Of a DNA stretch of 64,000 bases, positions 58,419 to 64,000 are shown one piece after another (within the stretch, counting starts at the first letter, position 1; every line of letters starts with the position of its first letter). Made by a program: the position numbers and the translations under genes. This stretch comes from Phycisphaeraceae bacterium D3-23 (GTDB taxonomy: Bacteria; Planctomycetota; Phycisphaerae; Phycisphaerales; Phycisphaeraceae): positions 2,232,001 through 2,296,000 of the forward strand of contig CP114179.1 of the NCBI GenBank assembly GCA_039555135.1, in the 5' to 3' direction. The notes beneath the pieces are model-generated. The model saw nothing but the letters and a program-made list of their open reading frames with translations. It was not told the origin of the DNA and did not search any database.

Positions 58419-58522
58419 AGGGATAGAGGATAGCGTGGGGAAGAGTTGTCGGTAAAGACGCCGCGTAGACACTTCGGCAGTTGAGCACGCAGCCGATCAG
58501 CCCGCCCGTCGTCAACCCCCGT

Positions 58523-58604
58523 GTTTAGCCCAACGCCCAACGGGCGTGGCGTCCGGCGACACGGTGCAGGACGGACGCCGGCCCCGTTGGGGCTCGAGCT
58601 AAAC
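58523..58604. repeat. Palindromic repeat P2, copy upstream of murC
   Basis: About 82 bp from GTTTAGCCCAACGCCC to GTTGGGGCTCGAGCTAAAC, an imperfect inverted repeat related to the copies at 20066 and 53216. It sits in the divergent region between the EEP lipoprotein gene and murC and is open in the murC frame, but murC starts further down. Confidence 0.7.
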
Positions 58605-58670
58605 GGGTGCATCCGCCGCGAAACATTCGGACGGAAATCTGCCGTGCCCACTGCGGGTCTTGCCGATACG

Positions 58671-60263
58671 ATGGGAATGATGCCGACCCCCGCCCCCGGA
58701 ACGGATTCCGACCGCCCCGCCGTCACGATCACGGCCTCGGGCCAGACCCCCGCCGCCCCGCGCACGGATTGGGCTGCCGGTCTGGCCGACCCTTCGGCCC
58801 CGCTGAACCTTGCGGGTAAGCGTCTGCACTTCGTCGGGATCGGCGGGTGCGGGATGTCGGGGCTTGCACGCATGGCCGCGAAGCATGGGGCGCTCTGCAC
58901 CGGCTCCGACATCGGCATGAGCAAGACCATCGGCCAGCTCCGCGCCGCAGGCATCGCGGTCTCGCTCAAGCAGGACGGTTCGGCGATCGAGGGCGGGCCA
59001 AAGCCGCTCGACCTACTGGTCATCAGCGCCGCGATCCGCGAGCAGCACCCCGAGGTGCTCGAGGCGATCCGCCAGGGCGCGGCCGTGATGAAGTACGCGC
59101 AGCTGTTAGGCCGGCTCATGGTCGGGCGCATGGGGGTCGCCATCGCGGGCACGCACGGCAAGTCCACAACAACCTCGATCCTCAGCCACATCCTCATACA
59201 GTCCGGGCTCGACCCCTCCTTTATCGTCGGCGCGCACTGCGAGCAGATCGGCGGCGGCTGGCGCGTCAGCGAGAAGCGCGGGATGGACGAGACACTTGTG
59301 GCCGAGGCATGTGAGTATGACCGCAGCTTCCATAACTTCAGCCCGACCCACGCGACGATTCTGAACGTCGAGGCGGACCACCTGGATTTGTATACGTCGA
59401 TCGACGAGATCGTTGAGGCATTCAGGGTGTTTGCGCAGCGTGTGCCGGCGGCCGGGTCGCTGCTGGTACATCACGAGTCGCCCCACCGCCTCGCGGTCAC
59501 GGCCGGTCTGTCGTGCGACGTCGAGACGATCGGCTTCGCCCCCCAGGCAGACTGGCGGGTCGAGGTGATGGCGGCCGGCGGTTGGGCGATGGGCGGCGGC
59601 GAGCAGGCCGGGGCCCACATCAAGCTCTGGCATGGCCAGGAAGCGGTCGCCCGCTGGGTCAACCCGATGCCCGGCGACCACTTCGCCTACAACGCCGCCG
59701 TCGCGGCCGTCACCGCGCACCGGCTGGGCGCGAAGTGGGGCCCGATCGCGCAGGCGGTCTCGTCGTTCAAGGGCCTCGACCGCCGCATGCAGGTCGTCGG
59801 CCAGCGCACCTTGCCCACCGCACTCACCGATACCGCGCAGCCCCCTCTACCCGTCACCGTCATCGACGACTACGGCCACCACCCGACCGAGGTCGACACC
59901 ACCCTCCGCGCACTTGCGTCGCACTACAAGCCCAACCGCTTAGTCTGCGTGTTCCAGCCCCACCAGCACTCACGCACCCGGCACCTCATGGACCAGTTCG
60001 TGGTCAGTTTCGGCGCGGCGGACATCGTCATTGTCCCGGAGATCTACTTCGTGCGCGACTCCGAGCAGGAGAAACACGCGGTCACGGCCGGTGACCTCGT
60101 CGTGCGGCTACGCCAACAAGGCGTCACCGCGATGCACCTGCACCCGTTCGAGGCGATCATCGAACAACTCGAACTCATCACCCGGCCCGGCGACCTGGTC
60201 GTCACGATGGGCGCGGGCGACGTCTGGCAGATCGGGCACGCTTTCGTCGAGGGCGGCACATAG
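58671..60263 (+). CDS. murC: UDP-N-acetylmuramate-L-alanine ligase
   Basis: MurC adds the first amino acid of the peptidoglycan stem. ATG 58671 (MGMMPTPAPG) gives 530 residues, longer than the usual 460 because of a Pro/Thr-rich N-terminus of about 45 residues. Motifs: LHFVGIGGCGMSGLARMA (UDP-MurNAc site), VAIAGTHGKSTTTSILSH (P-loop), NVEADHLDLY, NAAVAAVTAHRLG and VIDDYGHHPTEV. No other mur or fts gene is adjacent, so it lies outside any dcw cluster. Confidence 0.93.
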   Translation: MGMMPTPAPGTDSDRPAVTITASGQTPAAPRTDWAAGLADPSAPLNLAGKRLHFVGIGGCGMSGLARMAAKHGALCTGSDIGMSKTIGQLRAAGIAVSLKQDGSAIEGGPKPLDLLVISAAIREQHPEVLEAIRQGAAVMKYAQLLGRLMVGRMGVAIAGTHGKSTTTSILSHILIQSGLDPSFIVGAHCEQIGGGWRVSEKRGMDETLVAEACEYDRSFHNFSPTHATILNVEADHLDLYTSIDEIVEAFRVFAQRVPAAGSLLVHHESPHRLAVTAGLSCDVETIGFAPQADWRVEVMAAGGWAMGGGEQAGAHIKLWHGQEAVARWVNPMPGDHFAYNAAVAAVTAHRLGAKWGPIAQAVSSFKGLDRRMQVVGQRTLPTALTDTAQPPLPVTVIDDYGHHPTEVDTTLRALASHYKPNRLVCVFQPHQHSRTRHLMDQFVVSFGAADIVIVPEIYFVRDSEQEKHAVTAGDLVVRLRQQGVTAMHLHPFEAIIEQLELITRPGDLVVTMGAGDVWQIGHAFVEGGT

Positions 60264-60285
60264 CCAATCCTATCCCCGAAGCCCA

Positions 60286-60401
60286 CGGCATTGAGGTGAG
60301 CGGTAGCGATCCGAAACGCCGTGGGATCGAGTTGTGAAAGACGCCTCGGAAATCCCACGGCGTTGTCGCTCGCGGGGCTCGCGCTAAAGCCGCGGGCTTT
60401 A
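60286..60401. repeat. Clustered palindromes after murC
   Basis: The murC to 60411 gap is filled with inverted repeats: AAGCCCACGGC at 60286-60296, AACGCCGTGGGAT at 60315-60327, its perfect complement at 60352-60364, and TAAAGCC-GCG-GGCTTTA at 60385-60401. The last is a good hairpin between convergent genes. Related AAGCC(C/T)ACGG sequence occurs at 47633. Confidence 0.7.
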
Positions 60402-60410
60402 GGCGTGGAC

Positions 60411-60848
60411 CTATCGGCGTAGCCGCCGAATCGCCGGGTGACTGGCGAGCGCGACCCCGCACTCCGGGCAGTGTTTTTGGTCGATCGAGCCGCGCAGGTC
60501 GTAGAGGCAGCCCACGCAGTGCCCTTCCCGGACGCGCCGTTGATGGCCGGACGCGCGGATGAGGGTGTAGCCGATCCATGCCAGCAGCGCGACGGCGAGG
60601 ACCCACACAACGACCGCCCAGCCGGTCGGCAGGTACAGGTACGCCAGCAGCGCTCCCACAAAAGTTGGCCAGACCAGGAAGACCGAGAAGAACAGCCGGG
60701 TGACGCGCCTGCGCTCATAGGGTGTCCACTGCTGCTGGGCCCTGCTGCGCGGGAGGGTCGAGATCGTCAGCGCGGCAGCGATCTCGAACGACACCACCCC
60801 CGACAGGATCATCAGGACCGGTGCGGCGACCCACAGTAGGTCGTTCAT
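60411..60848 (-). CDS. Membrane protein with planctomycete-type zinc ribbon
   Basis: ATG 60848 (MNDLLWVAAPVLMILSGVVSF) gives 145 residues with three transmembrane helices (residues 5-25, 55-75 and 80-100) and a C-terminal ribbon CVGCLYDLRGSIDQKHCPECG. The ribbon closely resembles that of the 42050 protein (CLGCGYRLDGLSHPACPECG). Function unknown. Confidence 0.7.
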   Translation of the reverse strand: MNDLLWVAAPVLMILSGVVSFEIAAALTISTLPRSRAQQQWTPYERRRVTRLFFSVFLVWPTFVGALLAYLYLPTGWAVVVWVLAVALLAWIGYTLIRASGHQRRVREGHCVGCLYDLRGSIDQKHCPECGVALASHPAIRRLRR

Positions 60849-60920
60849 CGACGAGTTGGCAAGTGTGGCCGGCAAGCGTGGGCTCCACCGACATCATAGG
60901 TGCGGGCCTGACGCATGGGC

Positions 60921-60946
60921 TTAGCCGTCGGCCATCGGGCGGCGCG
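60921..60946. repeat. Half copy of repeat P2
   Basis: TTAGCCGTCGGCCATCGGGC resembles the left arm of the P2 copy at 53216. No matching right arm is seen before the EamA transporter stop. Confidence 0.45.
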
Positions 60947-60952
60947 ATAGCG

Positions 60953-61945
60953 TTACCCCGACTCGGGCGTGATGACGACGGTGTCGGTGCTCGGTGCGAG
61001 TTGGGAGATGAGCATGCCGGCGAGCATCAGCGCGCAGCCGAGGTAGCCCCGCGCTGACATGGATTCGCCCAGCAGAATCGCCCCGCCCACGGCCGCGAAG
61101 AGGACTTCGCTGGACATGATCACTGCCGCAGCCGTCGGGTGGGCGCCGCGCTGTGCGACGACCTGGAGCGTAAACGCCACCGCCACCGCCATCACGCCGC
61201 AGTACGCGATCGCGTGCCACCCGGCGGTTAACTGATCGGGCGTGACTTGCTCACCCATCGCCCAGGCCCCGGCCGCGCTCAAGACGGCACAGACGAAGAA
61301 CTGGATCAGCGAGAGTATCAGCGCGTCGCCGCGCTTTGAGAAAAAATCGATCAGCAGGATATGTGCCGCCCAGAACGCCGTCCCCAGCAGCACGAGCCCG
61401 TCGCCCCGGCTGATCGTCGGTGTCGCCTCTTCGAGATTGATCGATAGCAGGAACAACCCGACCAGCGCGAACGCGACGCCGAGCCAGACCCACCGCCCTG
61501 TGCGTCGCCCCACCGCGATGCCCAGCACTGGGACCAGCACGACGTAGAGCCCGGTGATGAATCCGCCTTTGCCGGCCGTCGTTTCCGCGTCGCCGAGCCC
61601 GGCCTGCTGGAGCGCGGAGCCCAGCGCGAGCGCGACGCCCATCAAGCCCCCGCCGATCAGCAGCGCGAACGGTTGCGAGCCCGTAGGCGTGTCACCGCGA
61701 GGAGGTGTTTGCTCAGCGCTGTTATGCGACGCGTTCTGCAGAAAGCCACGCCGCACACGACGGCGCAGGACGAACACCAACGGCAGGAGCACCGCCCCAC
61801 CCAGCGCGAAGCGCATCGCGTTGAAGGTGAGCGGCTCGAGCCCGGCCGTGACGGCGTACTCCTGAAAGACAAAAGCTGTACCCCAGATCGCCGCAGTGAT
61901 GAGCAGCAACGCATCGGAGCTCAGGCGTGGGGTGGGATTGGACAT
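60953..61945 (-). CDS. EamA/DMT-superfamily transporter
   Basis: ATG 61945 (MSNPTPRLSSDALLLITAAIWGTAFVFQEYAV) gives 330 residues with ten predicted transmembrane helices in two EamA repeats. The typical segments are WGTAFVFQ with LTFNAMRFALGG in the first half and SEVLFAAVGGAILLGESMSARGYLGCALMLAGM in the second. Substrates of the family include metabolites and amino acids; the one here is unknown. Confidence 0.88.
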   Translation of the reverse strand: MSNPTPRLSSDALLLITAAIWGTAFVFQEYAVTAGLEPLTFNAMRFALGGAVLLPLVFVLRRRVRRGFLQNASHNSAEQTPPRGDTPTGSQPFALLIGGGLMGVALALGSALQQAGLGDAETTAGKGGFITGLYVVLVPVLGIAVGRRTGRWVWLGVAFALVGLFLLSINLEEATPTISRGDGLVLLGTAFWAAHILLIDFFSKRGDALILSLIQFFVCAVLSAAGAWAMGEQVTPDQLTAGWHAIAYCGVMAVAVAFTLQVVAQRGAHPTAAAVIMSSEVLFAAVGGAILLGESMSARGYLGCALMLAGMLISQLAPSTDTVVITPESG

Positions 61946-61989
61946 CGGTGTTTTGGCGATGCGTAGTGCGCGGTGCGGGAAAATAACAA

Positions 61990-62017
61990 GGCCCACCCGT
62001 TACGTAATGGGTGGGCC
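61990..62017 (-). terminator. Terminator after the DUF2007 gene
   Basis: A near-perfect 28-nt palindrome (GGCCCACCC ... GGGTGGGCC around TTACGTAA). On the minus strand it is followed by TTGTTATTTT. It lies 45 bp after the DUF2007 stop. Confidence 0.75.
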
Positions 62018-62061
62018 CGTGCATGTTGGCCGTGGCGCGGCCTGCCGCAAGGCAGAGTGTA

Positions 62062-62385
62062 CTACGACGTCGGCGTATTGTCATCGGCCTCTTCGTTTTT
62101 TTCTGCGCCGTCTTCACCGCCCGAGAGGTCGACCTGCGACCAGTCGATGTTTTCTTTGGAGTGCGTGTAGTCGTCGAAGAGTTCTTTTGCCCGCGCGAGG
62201 TCCGCCTTGCGCACGAGCACTTTGACCCGGCCCGGCGCTTCGGCACGGAACGAGCCGGTGAGGATCCCCGCGACCTCGGAGTGGATGCCTTCGAGGTTGA
62301 GTGCATCGCTCAGCAGCTTGGCCTCGACCTCGCTATTGAGGAGCGCGAGGGTCACGATCTTGATGTCGTCGTTGTGGTTTTCCAT
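62062..62385 (-). CDS. DUF2007 family (putative signal-transducing) protein
   Basis: 107 residues. The N-terminal 70 residues (DIKIVTLALLNSEVEAKLLSDALNLEGIHSEVAG ... VKVLVRKADLARAKELFDDY) match the DUF2007 domain, a small alpha/beta module often with an acidic tail, as here (SGGEDGAEKNEEADD). No biochemical function is established. It stands between an EamA transporter and a sigma-54 regulator and has its own terminator. Confidence 0.8.
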   Translation of the reverse strand: MENHNDDIKIVTLALLNSEVEAKLLSDALNLEGIHSEVAGILTGSFRAEAPGRVKVLVRKADLARAKELFDDYTHSKENIDWSQVDLSGGEDGAEKNEEADDNTPTS

Positions 62386-62481
62386 CGCTGCATTGTAGGC
62401 GCATCAAGCGCTTGCACACGATGAAACAGCTTGGCTGGATGTGCGGGCCAGACGCTTTTGTAAGTTTTTGGTGGTGCCGTC

Positions 62482-63945
62482 CTACTCCGGCTCATCGAGC
62501 CGATACAGCTTGATCTTTTTGTAGAGTGTCGTGCGGTTGATATCGAGCTGGCGTGCGGTCTCCTGCCGGTTCCAGGCGTTGGCCTCGAGCGCGGCGCGTA
62601 GGATCTGCCGTTCGGGCTCCTTGAGCGCATCGACCAGCGGGGTCGGGGTCCAGCCGTCGGCCAGGCACGGCGCGACGACGGAATGTGCAGCCTCGGGCAG
62701 CGCCCCCGCCGGGATCGTTGATAGCGCACGCGGCACCGCCAACCCCGTGAGCCCGCGCGTAAACGTCTCGGGCAGGTCGTCTACTTCGATCCAAGGCGAC
62801 TGGGTTAAGACGACCGCCCGCTCAATCACGTTCTCGAGTTCCCGCACGTTACCGGGCCAGGCGTGCTGGCTCAGCGCGACTAGCGCCTCCTCGCTCAGCC
62901 GACGCTCGCGGTTCATCTTCTTGCAGTACGACGCGAGGAAGTGCTCCGCCAGCAGCGGGATATCGCCCGGCCGATCACGCAGCGCGGGCATCGCGATGTT
63001 CACCACGTTGATGCGGTAGTACAGGTCCTGCCGGAACGTCCCCTGCTCGACAAGCTTCGAGAGGTCTTCGTTGGCCGCGACGACAAAACGCACATCGACG
63101 TGCCGTGTCTCGCTCGACCCGACCGGCTCGAAGCACTTCTCCTGCAACACTCGCAGCAGCTTGAGCTGTAGCGCGGGGGTCGCGCTGTTGATCTCGTCGA
63201 TCAGCAGCGTCCCGCCGTCGGCCTGGCTCACCTTGCCGGGCTTGTCGTAGTCCGCGCCCGTGAACGCGCCCTTGACGTGCCCGAACATCTCGCTCTCCAA
63301 AAGCGATTCGGGGATCGACCCGCAGGCAAACGTCACAAACGGCCCGGCCGCGTGCGCGCTGGCCGCATGGATCGCCCGGCCGACCATGGTCTTGCCCGTG
63401 CCCGACTCGCCATCGATCAGCACCGTCGTGTCGCTCGCGGCGACCGCCTCGACCAGGTCGTAGACCCGCTGCATCCGGTGGTCCCCGCCGATCAGGTTGC
63501 CCATGCCGAAACGCTCGTTGAGCTGTTCTTTGAGTACCCGGTTCTCGGCGACCAGCGCGTGCGACTGTAGGGCCTTCTCCACCGCCGCCTGGAGCTCTTC
63601 CTCGACCAGCGGCTTCATCAGGTAGTCGGCCGCGCCCAGCCGCATCGCCTGCACCGCGGTCTCGACCTTGCCAAAGCCCGTGATGAGGATCGGCACGACG
63701 TCGCTGTAATCCTGGCGCAGCCGCTTGACCAGGTCGAGCCCTTTCTGACGCGGCAGGTCCTGGTCGCTGATAACGATGCCGAAGTGCTCGGCCGCCCGGC
63801 ACGCGGCGTCCTCCAGCATCGACAGCGCGTGCTCGGCGTCCGGTGCGATCGCCGTCGCGTGGCCCCAGCTGTCCAGTGTCTGCGCGAGCGACTGCGCCAA
63901 GACCGGGTCGTCGTCCACGATCAAGATTCGATGGTTCGGCGGCAT
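62482..63945 (-). CDS. Sigma-54-dependent response regulator (NtrC family)
   Basis: ATG 63945 (MPPNHRILIVDDDP) gives 487 residues, preceded by CGGAG. A receiver domain (phosphoacceptor near D61 in VISDQDLP, LMKP lysine) is followed by an AAA+ domain with Walker A GESGTGKT, the sigma-54 contact loop GAFTGA, Walker B-like GTLLIDEI and the arginine-finger region. A Fis-type helix-turn-helix ends the protein (RQETARQLDINRTTLYKKI). All key residues are intact, so it should activate sigma-54 promoters after phosphorylation. The cognate kinase is not in the window. Confidence 0.95.
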   Translation of the reverse strand: MPPNHRILIVDDDPVLAQSLAQTLDSWGHATAIAPDAEHALSMLEDAACRAAEHFGIVISDQDLPRQKGLDLVKRLRQDYSDVVPILITGFGKVETAVQAMRLGAADYLMKPLVEEELQAAVEKALQSHALVAENRVLKEQLNERFGMGNLIGGDHRMQRVYDLVEAVAASDTTVLIDGESGTGKTMVGRAIHAASAHAAGPFVTFACGSIPESLLESEMFGHVKGAFTGADYDKPGKVSQADGGTLLIDEINSATPALQLKLLRVLQEKCFEPVGSSETRHVDVRFVVAANEDLSKLVEQGTFRQDLYYRINVVNIAMPALRDRPGDIPLLAEHFLASYCKKMNRERRLSEEALVALSQHAWPGNVRELENVIERAVVLTQSPWIEVDDLPETFTRGLTGLAVPRALSTIPAGALPEAAHSVVAPCLADGWTPTPLVDALKEPERQILRAALEANAWNRQETARQLDINRTTLYKKIKLYRLDEPE

Positions 63946-64000
63946 GTCGGCTCCGAGGAACAAAGTGACCCACCGGGGCCGCGTCTTCAGCACGCCCACA

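Noticed and set aside
58521-58670. Upstream extension of murC (50 extra residues)
   Set aside because: It is translated P2 repeat sequence without similarity to MurC; conserved MurC sequence begins well after 58671.

Overview
The window looks like a chromosomal segment of a planctomycete, most likely of the class Phycisphaerae. It is GC-rich and tightly coding. It carries family signatures typical of that phylum: a DUF1501 Tat-exported protein, a DUF1549/DUF1553 protein with an unusual CX4CH site, a cytochrome c/WD40/coiled-coil protein, PPC domains, a prepilin-like N-terminus beside a LacI-type regulator, and several small proteins ending in a planctomycete-style zinc ribbon. This assignment rests on family content alone. 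I see no tRNA, rRNA, CRISPR array, prophage or classical insertion sequence.

Layout. 1-10182 is an alpha-glucan uptake and breakdown locus: a partial prepilin, a LacI regulator, a secreted GH13 amylase, a solute-binding protein fused to its own permease, a second permease and a convergent GH31 alpha-glucosidase. The LacI and GH31 reading frames each carry one frameshift. 10413-15842 holds a cytochrome b562-like protein, AlgH and the helicase HrpA. 15890-20070 is a cytochrome c maturation operon (lipoprotein, ResB, CcsA). 20408-30475 is a secreted/Tat cluster of DUF1501, PPC, DUF1549/1553, an unknown protein and a cytochrome c/WD40/coiled-coil protein; it fits the cytochrome maturation genes just upstream. 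30628-37611 is mostly housekeeping: C39-like peptidase, RmuC, HemC, TpiA, SecG, YicC and an APH-fold kinase. 37664-39315 is a tandem pair of exported PDZ proteins.

40365-45574 is the most interesting block. A GbsR/MarR-type regulator, preceded by a perfect 11-bp palindrome over its probable -10 box, heads a one-direction run of seven membrane or lipid-related genes: a small membrane protein, a DCC thiol-redox protein, a zinc-ribbon/membrane/SRPBCC protein, an SRPBCC protein, a fatty-acid desaturase, DUF2071 and a tiny membrane protein. Four of the junctions overlap or nearly touch. I infer a coordinately regulated membrane-lipid module.

45652-63945 is mostly minus strand: stand-alone CoaB, an M16 homologue without its zinc motif, an HPt protein, an HtrA-like protease, a PMT-type glycosyltransferase, RdgB, a VOC protein, a GH57 branching enzyme, two tandem endonuclease/phosphatase lipoproteins, MurC (plus strand), an EamA transporter, DUF2007 and a sigma-54 response regulator.

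At least five kinds of palindromic repeat lie between genes. Two of them sit inside the 5' end of open frames for exported proteins, which makes those starts doubtful. Frames, motifs and palindromes were read by eye. Functions rest on motif recognition, not on database searches.
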